64,000 bases of DNA from positions 1 through 64,000 of the forward strand of contig JAMYHL010000101.1 of assembly GCA_025531455.1 (NCBI GenBank). The letters run 5' to 3'. The notes beneath the pieces were generated by a model that saw only the letters and a program-made list of their open reading frames with translations, searched no databases and was not told the DNA's origin. Position 1 is the first letter of the stretch, and every line of letters begins with the position of its first letter. Positions 50,252 to 62,110 of this stretch are shown here, in pieces. The translations under genes were made by a program, and so were the position numbers. This DNA is from Apiotrichum sp. Y4204. Lineage: Eukaryota > Basidiomycota > Tremellomycetes > Trichosporonales > Trichosporonaceae.

Positions 50252-51736
50252 ATACAAAAAAAAAAAAAAAAATCAAAACAAGTATCGACAGGGACAGCTG
50301 GCTGACCTGCAGAAAAAAACAGGCCTCGTTTCCGGTCGTGTTCAAAACCTCAAAATCTCAGTGAGTGCCGCTCCCGACAGATTTGAGTTCCCCCGAAAAA
50401 CTCTACTCTGAGCTCACGTCCACAGAAAACAGTTTCGTTCTCAGTCGTGGTTAATTCGTTCCGTTCCGTTCCGTCGCCGAGCTGGTCTCAAGGTTAATCC
50501 GAGCGAGCCGGTCTCGTCTCGTCATCAAGTAATAAATCAAAATCGGTAAGTCAGAACAAAATATCATGATACTGACGACACAGAAAAAAAAGAGGATATC
50601 GCGGAGGAGGAAATCAACCGAAGCCCAAGCATCAAGTAGTAAGCGTTAGTGAGGAGTACTCACTCACACACAACCAGCAACCGACACAGCAAGTTCCGAC
50701 TAGTAAGCACCAGTGCAGGGAATTACTTACACAAAGCCGCCGAACGACGCTTCTAATGGAAACCTAGTAAAAGTCCCTAGTGCATTTGGCTTACACCCAC
50801 AGAGCATAGTTTGACCAACCGCAAAACGACATCAACATTCTGTAGTAGAGTAAGTAAGCGAAGAGCATGCCCATTCTAACAAATCACTAATGAACTTACC
50901 TATTTTGCTAGAGCCTTGCTGACTTTGCCAGCTAACGTTACTGACTTTGACTGACGTTGCGGACTCTACTGACCTTTACTGACCTTTACTAACCTTCACC
51001 AACCTTTACTAACCTTTACTCACAACACTAACTAGCACGAGCCGAGCTTGGCTCATAAAGCTTCGAATCGATGCGGTGAGTTCGTCTGCTCAATGACTTA
51101 GCTATAGACCTGCATCGAGCTTCGACCGACGAGCTGGATTCGACAAACGCGGACTCACCAAGCCGGCCCCAACATTCGACGTGGCCGAGGTAAACGGGGG
51201 GAGGGCGAGGAGAGAGGGCCGAGGATCCCGCGAGATGAGACTCCCTCCCACTAAGTGGCTTGGGCACCTCTGATGGGTAGGCGCATCATGCCTTTGTAAT
51301 ACCACCATTCCACACTCAAATGCTTCCAATGTTTTCCTTATACCAGTTAAGGTGTCGGTCGTTTATTGCCCTGTACGTTGTTTATGTATAACTTTGGCTG
51401 CTCAGCCTTCAACGCGTGCGCCTTTTCATCACGACCGGTGCGATATAAGTTTCCCATGCGAGCAACACTTCTCTCCTTGTCAGTACGTGGGAGACGACCT
51501 CGTAATCCGAGACGCAGCGGGGAGATGCGAAAGAGGCAGTGGTAGCAAGCGGACAAAGAAGGCCAGATGGAAGAATGGGGCATAGTCAACCGAGGTCGCC
51601 GACGAAAGCCGAGAGTCCCCATCACGTCGTTAGTCTCAGCAACACGTCTCGCGCTCTCGCATCCGCCCATCTCGCGCTCCCCCTTCCGCCCTTTCTTGTC
51701 CTGTATGTCTGAATAGCGATGCATGATGTGTCAGTT
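50252..51736 (+). other. Non-coding region rich in intron-like segments, downstream of the proline-rich gene
   Basis: No long open frame. Several complete intron signatures occur on the plus strand. A 38-nt GTAAGT..actgacgacacag segment lies at 50546-50583, and a GTGAGT..cacag segment at 50361-50425. A longer GTAAGT at ~50851 leads to a tctaac/cactaatg branch and tttgctag. A (tttactgacc)n array lies at 50974-51024, and a GTGAGT at ~51078. This may be the spliced 3' part of the upstream transcript or a separate spliced non-coding RNA. From 51110 to 51736, the 3' flank of the minus-strand uL1m gene, I see nothing. Confidence 0.4.
50974..51024 (+). repeat. Decamer array (tttactgacc/tttactaacc) of branch-point-like sequence
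   Basis: About five consecutive 10-bp units varying as tctactgacc, tttactgacc, tttactaacc, ttcaccaacc, tttactaacc. Each contains CTRAC or a close variant, the branch-point consensus used by introns throughout this window. Confidence 0.75.
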
Positions 51737-52775
51737 TTAGAGGACGTCGGTGAGCTCGACACTCGGTCCGTTGGTCGTCTCGATGCGCGCGCGGAGAATG
51801 GCGGATGCTGGGAGGGGATCAGCAAACGAAGCAAACGAAAACCTCGGTGTTCAGTGTACTCACACTGCTTGCCGCGCTTCAGGACGTTTTCCTCGGCGGT
51901 GGCGGCGGCGGAGGTTTCGCGGACGGCGGTGATGAAGGCGCGCACGTTTGCCTCGACCTGCGGCGCGGTGAAGGTCATACGGCCGATGGCTGGGGTTAGT
52001 GAGATTCAGAAGTGGGAAGATGGGGAGATAAGAGGCGGGAGTCGGGAGTGCAAGAGACGTGATCAACTTATGATGTGACGAGGGCCATAGCTGCAATGTT
52101 TCTCCCAGCGCCATCACGTCCAACAACTTCCATTCTGTCATTACCCCAAGCTCCAAACTCACGGGCACGAATAACACCAAGCTTGTCTCCCTTCCAGTCA
52201 AGGGTTCCGCCCACCGTCTTGATGAGGTCGCCGAGCTCGGAGCCGTCGGCAACGGTGCCGCGCTTGGCGGCGGGCATGAGGCCCTTGGGACCGAGGAAGC
52301 GCGCAAGGCTCTTGGCGACCATGGGGACAATAGTAGGGGTAGCGAGGACCTTTGTGGGCTTGATCTCCTCCGAGAGGATCTTCTCAAAGAGCTCCTGGCC
52401 GCCGACATGGTGCGCGCCCGCGTCCTTTGCAATCTTCTCCTCGGGCGAGTCCTTGGCCGCAAAAACGACAATCACGTCTGACACCCGCCGGGGGTCGGTC
52501 GGGAGCGCGGTGCGCCCGCGCAGAATCTGCACGCTCTTCGACATCCGCGTCGTAATCTCAATACTGTACGCCGAGGCCGGGGAGGCAATCTCGAGCGCGC
52601 GCAGCGTCCGCACGGCCTCGCTGAGGGGCATCGCGTCCGGGTCCGACACGACAGTCACCTTGGGGCGCTTCTTCTTGGCGGCGCACAGTGGCGCTGTCGT
52701 GCTGATGCTCCGCACAGATGACGGGCCCGCGGCGGCGAGGCGGCGCGCCGTCGTGCGCAGTGTCGGGAGGGACAT
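51737..52775 (-). CDS. MRPL1: Mitochondrial large-subunit ribosomal protein uL1m
   Basis: L1 stalk protein of the mitochondrial ribosome. Three exons (52775-52163, 51989-51864, 51807-51737) give 269 residues. The N-terminus (MSLPTLRTTARRLAAAGPSS) is Arg/Ser/Ala-rich and ends in a probable presequence cleavage region before KKKRPKVTVVSDPD. L1 features follow: DVIVVFAAKD, AGAHHVGGQEL, FLGPKGLMPAAKRGTV, then GVIRAPIGRMTF created by splicing across a 173-nt intron. An in-frame ATG 24 codons upstream exists, but the chosen start gives the better targeting peptide. The end EL-TDVL after NGPSVELTDVL is normal for the family. Confidence 0.93.
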
Positions 52776-54202
52776 GAGTGGAGGAGGGAGTAGGGGAGTG
52801 ATGAGGGTGGTGGGTTTTGAGCAAAGTAGCCAGCTGTGGTCCGCCAACGCAAGCTTCGGATAGATTGCTGCGCCGAGGTCAGGTCGGTGTCGGAGTCGAA
52901 GTCGGAGACGGGGACGGAGACGTCGAGCGCAGAGTGCCGAGTAGGTGGACGGAGGTGGTCTCGAGATCTCGAGAGCCTTGATTGCAGCTGCTCAGAGTTC
53001 GAAAAGTCGGGAAACTGATCGCGAGCACTGGCAAAAGTCCGGCGATAAACGACGGAGGCAAATGGGGATACTCATGGAGGAGATTGTGATATCGTGCATC
53101 GTGGGAGAGTTGAGGGCACGCAATACTCACACGACATAAATCTGTGGCACATTACATAACCTTTAACTGACATCTGATAAGAAAGTTCCAATGCAGAGTC
53201 CACATCATTTGTACCTTTGCTTGTCTTGGGGCAGCCTCTCCGGATCGGACAGTTCTTATCTCTCAGGATCAGAAGGATCAGAGGGATCTGTGCGCAATGT
53301 CCACTCGGCGCCCGCCCGAATGGACCGGGGACCGAGCATGCCGAGCACAGCGAGACAACAAGAAAACGAGGGACGGCTGCAGACGGTATGAGCCTGAGAT
53401 TGAAGGACGATGGTGGGGCGGGATGTCGAGGCCGCAAGTGCGCACCAGGCAAGCTGGATCAACTGCGAATTGATAAATATGCTGAAATTTTGTATTCGAT
53501 ATCTGGATGCCGAGGCCCTGGGTCGGTCGGGTCCGAGAGTCCGCTCGACGCGTAGTGGGTTACTGGACGATCAATGAACGAGACTGAAGGGTGGGAGCGC
53601 GTTCATGTGTGCAATTTGCGCAATGTATGCACTGCGCAATATGCGCGCGTGCGCAATGCGCCGCTCAACGTGCAGCAAGATCCTCGATCCTCGACTGCGC
53701 AGTGCCGCTGGGGCGCGTCCGTGTCTGATGTACCTCACCCGTTCACAGTGTCGATCAAGCGGCGCCGGCCCGAGGTGTCCAAGCAACCAGGAGCGCCATT
53801 GTTATTGTCTGTCGCGTTGCCCAATACGTGAAATCTCTATAGTGTTGAAATTGGGTGGTGCTGTCCATGAAACCCCCAACGTCGGTGACACAGCGAAGGT
53901 GGGAAAGCCGGCGAACGGGCCGATAATATTGGGATAGCGAGCACAAAAACGCCAGGCTCGGCCTCCACCCGTTTGGTGGCGGTGGCCATTGCCGCTACTC
54001 GCAATTCTGGAAGCGCGCGCCAGTGCGCCAAGTCGTCAGCTGTGCAGTCTCAGGTGTCGAGCACCACAGTGCCACGGCGCTAATCGCAGCAACATGGCAA
54101 ACGAGCGAGCGGCGCAGAGAGGCACCGCAGCGGCAGAGGTGGTCGGAGCCAAGCGAGCCCGCCCGTGCCCAGAATACAGCGCGCTGTTGTGCCTCAATAT
54201 TC

Positions 54203-54234
54203 CTCATGGCCTCATGGCCTCATGGCCTCATGGC
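54203..54234. repeat. Octamer tandem repeat, ctcatggc x4
   Basis: Four perfect copies of ctcatggc in non-coding sequence. Confidence 0.85.
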
Positions 54235-55061
54235 TTCGTACCCCTCGTGCCATACTGGGTCGATGTGGGATGTAGGGGCCTCTCCCGCCCGCCCCTTGTG
54301 ACTGTGATCTATGACGCAACTGTATCGCCAACCGCCGGCGGCATCTCGGTGTGGGGGCGAGATATTATGGTATGAGAATAGCCAGCACAGGGACAAGTTT
54401 TATTCGCCAGCCAGTCAGAATGCGTGTTGAGACCGATAGACTCGCATAATCGTATAGGTTCTGGGCTTGTGGGGGAATGTAAGAGCATAGAGAGCATGTG
54501 CAGATGGAGCGTGAGTCATCTGGGGGGAACAGACATTGAGCAATATGAGAGTACACGCCGTTCTGGCCGGTGATGACCGCGCTACCTGAGCCGCCCTGAG
54601 ATTGAGAGCCCTAGTCCTCGTTAGTGTCTCCCTTGCTTGCGTTCTCGTCCAGTGCCAGTGCCAGTGACCATCAATCCACCACCACCCCCATCCACTGCCA
54701 CCAACAGATCCCTCCCCACACCGTGTGCTCGCCTCTCACCATCAAAATCAACACACACACCACCACCACCATCACTGCAAGTTTTGCATCCATCCCATCT
54801 GCACCTCACCCCGCGCCCCGAGCTCGCACCCCACTCGCGCCCTCACACACCGTCAACGTTTACAAAACAGTAAGTAATCTCATCTCCCCCCCACCTTTCA
54901 GCACGCACAGGGCGTGTCTTGTTCCCATCCTCCTTTGTGTGCTCGCCGCCGACGTCGTGCCCGTCGTGTCAACCATGGCTCCTATCGCTCTCTCCTCCCA
55001 TATCGGTTCTCATAAAACTCGCACTTGTCTCATTCCCCCAATCCCCAAGAACCTTCCCAAA

Positions 55062-55117
55062 ATGTCGTACGCGTCCTCTGACTTTCAACAGCTCCACCAC
55101 ACCCCAAACCATATCAA
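55062..55117 (+). other. Possible alternative first coding exon of pyruvate kinase
   Basis: ATG at 55062 opens a short frame (MSYASSDFQQLHH...) that ends at a GTAGGT donor at 55118. Splicing to the acceptor at 55590 (branch ctgac, then ccgtccacag) keeps frame and places the new N-terminus directly before PTMTAGSQ of pyruvate kinase. Otherwise it is a 19-residue upstream ORF. Confidence 0.3.
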
Positions 55118-55459
55118 GTAGGTCATCCCGGGCTCTGGGGCCGCGTCGTGGCGCGCACTAGTAATTGAGAACGTGTCTGCTTTTCTCTCGGCGGTGGTAT
55201 GATCGTGGAATGCACAGGCAGGAAAACATCCTCGTCACGTTCCAATCGAAGAAACATACACAGAGCGGAGCCTCGAGACTCCCCATAACCCGCTCCTCGC
55301 CTGGGAATGTTTCCCAGCATGGCCAGCATCTCCAGCGACCTGCGCGTTCTCCAAGCGTGGACCGCATCCGGGGAAGACACGATATAGTGCGCTGGAATTG
55401 AAGACGGCGTCTTGCTCGTCACCCTCTCCATTCTGATCTCCATCTCCTGCACCGTCACA

Positions 55460-57526
55460 ATGTCTCCGCTCTCCCCTCACTCGATGACCCCGCTCTCCCC
55501 TCCAATCTCCCCCGGCTCCTCCGCACACCGTCTCGAGCGCCAGGTCTCCATCCTCGACCTCACCGAGCGTCGTACTGACTCCGTCCACAGGCCCACCATG
55601 ACTGCCGGTTCTCAGATCGCCTGGCTCGCTGGTCTCTCGACCAGCTTTGACCCGCCTACCGAGCAGCAGAAGTTCCTCCGCAAGGTATGTTGCTCGATGA
55701 CTGTGCCGGCGCCGGCTGACGAACCAGACCTCTATCATCGCCACTATCGGTCCCAAGAGCAACTCGGTGGACATGATCCTTAAGCTCGCTGACGCGGGCA
55801 TGAACATTGGTAAGTGGATTGTTTGCGCGCACTCGCGCAGTACGCTCTAGTCGCAGGCGCCGGAGCCTCGTCTCGGTGTGCTCCATGGCCCTGCGCTCCC
55901 ACTCCCACACCACGTTCGCATACCCCCCTCGTACCCACAGACCACTCCGATTCAGAAACCAGACCCTAACTCTGTTCTTAGTCCGCATGAACTTCTCCCA
56001 CGGATCCTACGAGTACCACCAGAGCGTTGTCGACAATGCCCGCGAGGCCGACAAGCTGAGCCCGAGCGGCCGCCCCCTTGCTCTTGCTCTCGACACCAAG
56101 GGTCCCGAGATTCGTACCGGTGTCATGGCCGACGACCAGGACGTAAGTACTAAACCCACCGGGAGGTGTGCTCGGGCACTGACACCCGCAACAGGTCAAG
56201 ATTCCTGCCGGCCACGAGTTCTGGGTCACCACGGACAAGAGCTTTGCCGAGAATGGCAACGCGGACCAGATCTTCATGGACTACGCCAACCTCCCCAAGG
56301 TCACCTCCCCCGGCAAGCTCATCTACGTCGATGACGGTATTCTCTCCCTCCAGGTTGTCGCGATCGACGGCGACCGCATCCGCGTCAAGTCGCTCAACGC
56401 TGGTAACCTTTCCTCGCGCAAGGGTGTCAACCTCCCCAAGACCCATGTCGACCTTCCCGCCCTCTCCGAAAAGGATAAGTCGGACCTCGCGTTCGGTGTC
56501 CGCAACGGCGTCGACATGATCTTCGCATCGTTCATCCGCCGTGCTGACGACGTCCGCGAGATCCGCAAGCACCTTGGCGCCGAGGGAGCAAGCATCAAGA
56601 TTATTGTCAAGATTGAGAACGAGCAGGGTGTCTCCAACTTTGACGAGATTCTCCGCGAGGCCGACGGTGTCATGGTCGCGCGTGGTGACCTCGGTATCGA
56701 GATTCCTGCCTCGCAGGTCTTCCTCGCTCAGAAGATGATGATCGCCAAGTGCAACATCGCCGGCAAGCCCGTTATCTGTGCCACCCAGATGCTCGAGTCG
56801 ATGACTGTACGTGAGGTGTCTGTTCCTTTTGTTGACCTCTCAGTACAACCCCCGCCCCACCCGTGCCGAAGTGTCGGACGTCGCCAACGCTGTGCTCGAC
56901 GGCGCCGACTGTGTGATGCTTTCGGGAGAGACCGCCAAGGGCGACTACCCGATCCAGGCTGGTGAGTTGCGCGTATCAGAGAACACAGCTCACCGTCAGT
57001 CCAGATGATGGCCGAGACCGCATACCTCGCCGAGTCGGCCATCTCCAACTCGGCCCTCTTCGACCAGCTCCGCGGTCTCACTCCCCGCCCCACCGAGACC
57101 GCCGAGACTCTCGCTCTCTCGGCTGTTGCTGCCGCGATTGAGCAGGACGCCGGTGCCATCATTGTCCTCTCCACCTCGGGTGTCTCGGCTCGCCTTATCT
57201 CCAAGTACCGCCCATCATGCCCCATCATCTGTGTTACCCGCAACCAGCAGACTGCCCGCCAGCTCCACCTGTCGCGTGGTGTTTACCCTGTCTGGTACCC
57301 CGAGCCCCGTGGTGTCCCCGTCGACAAGTGGCAGATTGACGTCGACAACCGTATCCGCTACGGTCTCAAGATTGCCCTCAACCTCAACATTGTCAAGCCC
57401 GAGGCGACCGTCATGGCTGTCCAGGGCTGGAAGGGTGGTCTTGGCCACACCAACACGCTCCGTATCCTCTCGGTGCCCACTGACCCTGCGGACCTCGAGA
57501 TTGCGTACATTGAGCGCCCCGAGTAA
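55460..57526 (+). CDS. PYK1: Pyruvate kinase
   Basis: Last step of glycolysis: phosphoenolpyruvate plus ADP to pyruvate plus ATP, cytosolic. Six exons (55460-55684, 55728-55809, 55982-56142, 56195-56806, 56844-56961, 57000-57526) give 574 residues. Motifs are [47 protein letters not shown] (catalytic Lys region), [14 protein letters not shown] and [15 protein letters not shown]. The C-terminal regulatory domain includes [16 protein letters not shown]. The ~46 residues before [13 protein letters not shown] are extra relative to yeast Pyk1 and Ser/Pro-rich. An alternative start is the ATG at 55598, and an alternative spliced start at 55062 is possible. Confidence 0.95.
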
Positions 57527-58232
57527 ACGCAGATGTACGACGCGGCACTTGCCCATCAAGCTACTGTGAATTATAAGCGGTCGGGCCCAGACACCGTTCA
57601 GTTACCGATCCCCCGCACCCCCCGTTCCCTCAGTATTCACTCCATTACCCCCATCTCCACCAGTTTCCTTATTAGTCTGCGTATACCAGTGATCGCGGTG
57701 CGCGGAGGCCGTGTCTCCGTCTCTCCGCAACATAGAATAGAATTTGCTACAACGTGGTATTATACATGGGGAGTTGCGCAGTGCCTCCTCGTACACAATG
57801 TAGCATGCAGTATCATGGCCGAGGTAGCTGTGATTGGGGGATTGCGTTGCAGATAAGGTCGCGGCCTCGCTGCCGATGCTGATCGTGATTGCCATGATCT
57901 CATCGATCGTCCCTGTGTCCCTGCAGATCTGGATATCCGAACTTCCGACAATCATACCCCTGCCGAGCTGCAGCTAGCGAGCCTGGACCTGCAAATCATG
58001 CTGATCCCACGCTAACCCCACGCTCCAGAACTTACAGCACCCCATTTTGCTTCCGTCGCCGATCCCCTATGCCGGTGGCTCCCCTGTCCCTCTCTTCCCC
58101 TTCCCTTGTCTTTGTGCCTCTCTTTTGCCTGTGAGTCCTCTCTCGCACTCGAGTGTCAACAACATCCGTCTCAACCCGCCATCCACAACCAGGCATACCA
58201 CAACTCCACACCCAACAACAGCACAACCCGCC
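57527..58232. other. Intergenic between pyruvate kinase and the RSC subunit
   Basis: 706 bp: 3' flank of pyruvate kinase and a C/T-rich leader (about 58080-58230) of the next gene. No gene seen. Confidence 0.6.
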
Positions 58233-61200
58233 ATGGCCCCCCGGAAGAGCGGTGGCCGCGGCCGCCCCTCCGCGCCACCCATCCCCGTGCCCGCGGCGTA
58301 CCCCGCGCGCAAGGACGACGCGTCCGGCCTCGACGAGGCGCAGTGGCGCGCGTGCCGCGACATGCTCGAGGCAGTGTACAAGGCCAAGGAGGGGAGGTGA
58401 GTGGATATAGTGATCTGGGGACGTTTTTTGCGGAAGAGGAGGATGTTTGCCGCGTGTAGTACCCCAGTACCCGGCAGATTGGCTTGCAGAGCGGAGGGTG
58501 GGAAACGCTCCCGGCGGTATCATGAATCCCAATGACGAGTGAACCCTGGCTGACGCGTTATCGATATATCAATATCCATTTCGATGACATGACACACACG
58601 CCGTTATCAACCCATATTCCCCGCGAACTATGACATGTGAACTCGGGACGCGATACCACCCGAATCCATCATTATTCGTGTAGCCGCCTGATGTGCGCCA
58701 TCTTCCGCGAGCTGCCGGACAAGGAGGAGTGGGCGGACTACTACGACGCCATCCCCGAGCCTGAGGCGCTCGACCTCATTGCGGTGAGTGCTGCTGACAT
58801 CCTATCCTCATAGCAGTGTTTCCGCACTGGAGCCATACTCACTCGCAGGGACGTCTCGGGGCGCAGGGATTCAACACGCCCGAGGCCTTCTTCAAGCAGC
58901 TCCATCTTGTCTTCCTCAACGCCATGCACTGTGGGTGGCGACAGTAGGAGTACCCACTGACATCAGATAATGAAGAAGGCTCGCAGGTGTGGAACGACGC
59001 CAAGACCTTCGAGGTGCGTTCCAATCTCTTCTCATCACTGACCGCAGACCATGATCCACGAAGCGTGGCGCGCACACGCTGAGCAGGGCACGTTCGCGAG
59101 TCCCGATCCGCGCAAACCGCCTCCGAAGGGCCGCAAGGCGAAAGACACCAAGTCACCCGTGACCCCGGCTCCTGCCGCGCCGAAGACGCCAGCGGCAGCC
59201 TCGCCGCCCGTCACGATACATCTGCGCGTCAACCGCCCGGAGCCTGCCACTCCTGCTCCTGCGCCTGCACCGAAGGAGACGCCCCGCACACGCGAGCGCC
59301 ATCCCCGGGCGGCGCAGTCGCCGACAAAGGTCATGCCTTCGCGCGCCGCCAAGGAGGACGCTGTGCATGCGCATGCGGCGCATGAAGCTGTCCATGCTGC
59401 CCACACTCAGCCGCAAGCTCAGCCTCAGGCTCAGGCGCCGCCTCCGCAGCCAGTCGCCCGCACGCCGGCGAGCAACTCGGCCCTTCCTCCCTCCGAGAAG
59501 GCTATCGTAGACGCGACAGACGCCAAGCTCCCGAAATGGGATGGACCGCAGACTACGCTCCGCGGCGACCCGGCACCTGGCGGTGTGCTCGGCAGCGGAT
59601 GGTGGGGAGAGGGCTCGCCGGATTATGAACGCCGGGTCGGTGGGCAGGCAAGCTGGAAGGGCCGTATCCACCTCACGGCCACCGCGATAGAGATCTACAA
59701 GGATCCACAGGGCGTGCGCCTTGCGGAAGCGCTGCACCAGATACCCCCTGACGCTGAGATCCCGTACCTCGATGTCAAGGGCGTGAGCTGGGCCGGTATT
59801 CTCCAGCGTGTGCGGGGCGGCGGCTACAACACGCTTCTTGACTTTGACAAGGACATGTCACGCCTGTTTGAAAAGGCGCGCCGGTGGTTCCAGGCGTCGC
59901 CCCGCGAGTACGGCCATGTCCTCACCCTGCAGCGGTTGTACAACGCCGTCACTGCGCCGTATCCGCTGCAGATTGCGCCGAATGGTATGATTCCCCCGTC
60001 AGCGACCAAATTTGCCTCGCTTCCGGCTGGCCCGGGCGTCGCGCGCTCGCTGTACGAGTCGAACGAGGCACTGCGTGGTGGTGCGAGCCAGGAGGAGGCC
60101 GGGTTCGGAGTCACAACATCGCGTATCCCTACTAAAGACCGGCATTTCACCGAGGAAGCACGGCACAAGGGCGTGGCATACCGTGTTGGCGACTATGTGC
60201 ACCTCATCAACCCCGACGACGCGTCGCGCCCAATTGTCGCGCAGGTGTTCAAGACGTTCGTGCCGACGAAAGGCTATTCGACGCATCACGTCACGGTGTG
60301 CTGGTACTTGCGTCCCGAGCAGGTGAGCTAGTTGGCAGTGACATAGCTGACATCAGACCACACACCCGGCGGAGCAGACTTTTGTTGAGAACGAGGTGTT
60401 CAAGACGGCGCACTTTTGCGACCACCCCGTGGAGGACATTATCGAGCGCATCGCGGTGCAGCCTACGGAATCCGCGTCGCTGGGCCGCCCGCGCCCGCCG
60501 GCATTCTTCCCCGGCTGGCCGTTGTACGTGTGCAGCATGCGGTACATTGACAAGGCATGCCTGTTTCTTCGGATCAAGAAGTGGGCCAATGTGCTCCCCG
60601 AGCAGCTGCGCGGTGTGGATGTGACGGCGGTGATTCCGTTCGAGCGGCCGGTGCAGCTCCCGAGTCTGCGGTCGCCGTTCACGCGGGGTGTACAGGGTCC
60701 TGGGACGGTTGGACGTCCAAAGCGCCAGCCCCTGCCGGCTGATGCCGAGGAGGACGAGGCGGCGGCCGCAGTGGTGCATCCCCAAGCTGTGCGCCGGCCG
60801 AGCGGACCACCAGCAGACCCGCGGTCGCGCACGGCGACAACGACACCAATGCAGCAGACGCCGCAGCAGCGCCATCCGTACCCAGCCCAGGCCCCGCAGC
60901 CTGGCCCCTCGCGGCAACCCCAGCAGGCAGGATACCCCGGCGGTCCGCCACAAGCTGCGGCAAACTACCGCCAGCCGCAACAGCAGGCGCCGCTGTACGC
61001 CGTGCGCACGTTTGCCGCCGTCATGGGCGGGGCGCAGGTGCTCGAGCAGGTAGCTGTGCGCGAGTACCTCCCTCCCGAGACTGCACGCCTGTTTGAGCAG
61101 GACGCGCGGCACCAGGTCCTGTGGTTCTCCGGGCCGCCGATCGCACCGGGGGCTTTGCGTATTCCCGAGCGCCCACGACACTCGCTCGAGTACCTTGCGT

Positions 61201-61433
61201 ACCTGTCGAAACGCAAGGCCGGGGCGAGCGAGGCTGACGCGCGGCCGGGCAAGCGGTTCCGCCGCGCGGTGGAGGACGACGACGCTGAAGGCGAAGAAGA
61301 CGCGGAAGGCGAGGACGATGATGACGATGAGCCGGCCGACGAGCTCTCGGGCGACGTCGGGCGGCACTGGTGGGCCAAGGGCCAGACCGCGGAGGAGGTC
61401 ATGGCGGGCCTGCGCGCCGTTGCGGGGCTCTAG
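58233..61433 (+). CDS. RSC1: RSC chromatin-remodelling subunit, Rsc1/Rsc2 type (two bromodomains plus BAH)
   Basis: Subunit that targets the RSC remodeller to acetylated nucleosomes. Six exons (58233-58396, 58684-58783, 58849-58930, 58967-59013, 59048-60322, 60357-61433) give 914 residues. Bromodomain 1 (about 32-140) contains YYDAIPEPEALDLI and NAMHYNEEGSQVWNDA with the acetyl-lysine Asn. A Pro/Ala/Gln-rich linker follows to ~300. A second, divergent bromodomain (~335-440) contains IPYLDVKGVSWAGIL and LFEKARRWFQASPREYG, where the usual Tyr-Asn is replaced by Trp-Phe. The BAH domain runs ~505-630 (YRVGDYVHLINPDD, VTVCWYLRPEQT, FVENEVFKTAHF). The C-terminus is Pro/Gln-rich, then acidic. Confidence 0.9.
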
Positions 61434-61491
61434 GCCTCGAGGAGATAGGATGTGCCATACATAATATGCAGCGAGTAGCGAGTCTACAAGT

Positions 61492-62110
61492 CTACGAGTA
61501 CATGCCCGAGAAGGATGGTTTCGGCGGGGCGGTAGCCGCAACGGGCACGCCGGCCGGTACGCCGCTGGCGCCGCCTGCGCCTCCTGGGCGGCCAAACAGC
61601 TCGTGGAAGAAGGCGAGCATGCGCTCCGTCCGCCGCTGCTCCTCGATAGCGGGAACCGGTGCATGCGGATCAAGCACCGCACGGCAGAGGGGACACGAGT
61701 TGTTCTCCAATCAGCTCCCAGTGTTCACGATTTACTCACGATGCGGAGCCACGCAGCCGCACACCGCGCACAGAGGACATGTCCCGCCTCGCACGGGAGG
61801 GCGCGCAGGCCGAGCGCCGCCGTGTCCCCGAAGAAATGCTCGCTCGCGAGGGCATACTCTTCCTCGGTGAGGATCGCGGCTGTGGGCTGTAGGCAGACGG
61901 GGCAGCTTTCCTGGACTGTAGACACGGGATGGGGGAGGGCGGCGATAAACTCTTTGCTGGCGCCATGACTGTTGTTAGAGGGACAGTATAGGGGACCACG
62001 CACGGGTTCTCAAAGTCTGCGAGAAACTCGTCGTATAGCTCTGAGGAGATTAGGACGCCGCCACCCTCGAGGGCAGAGGCGAATTCTGTAAATGTTGGTT
62101 CGGTGGACAT
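61492..62110 (-). CDS. Small RING-finger protein (probable E3 ubiquitin ligase)
   Basis: Three exons (62110-62004, 61968-61740, 61704-61492) give 182 residues. One C3HC4 RING is present: ESCPVCLQP, a ~30-residue loop, then LPCEAGHVLCARC and, after splicing, NNSCPLCRAVLDPHAP. The spacing fits Cx2C..Cx3Hx2Cx2C..Cx2C. A short acidic N-terminus (EFASALEGGG, YDEFLADFE) and a Gly/Pro/Ala tail flank it. Ligase activity is inferred from the RING only; substrate unknown. The first intron is 35 nt. The gene converges on the RSC subunit with 58 bp between stop codons. Confidence 0.85.

Larger units (their letters stand above)
52776..55459. other. Intergenic: uL1m promoter to pyruvate kinase leader
   Basis: 2.7 kb. 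From 52776 to ~54600 I see no gene, only the octamer repeat at 54203-54234. From ~54630 to 55120 the plus strand is C/T-rich with GTAAGT-type donors (for example near 54870). It contains the 20-codon frame at 55062-55121, consistent with a long spliced pyruvate kinase leader. Confidence 0.55.

Noticed and set aside
60291..61682. 463-codon open frame on the minus strand opposite the RSC subunit gene
   Set aside because: It lies antisense to well-supported coding exons, is Arg/Leu/Ala-biased, and no domain is visible; codon-position GC bias explains it.
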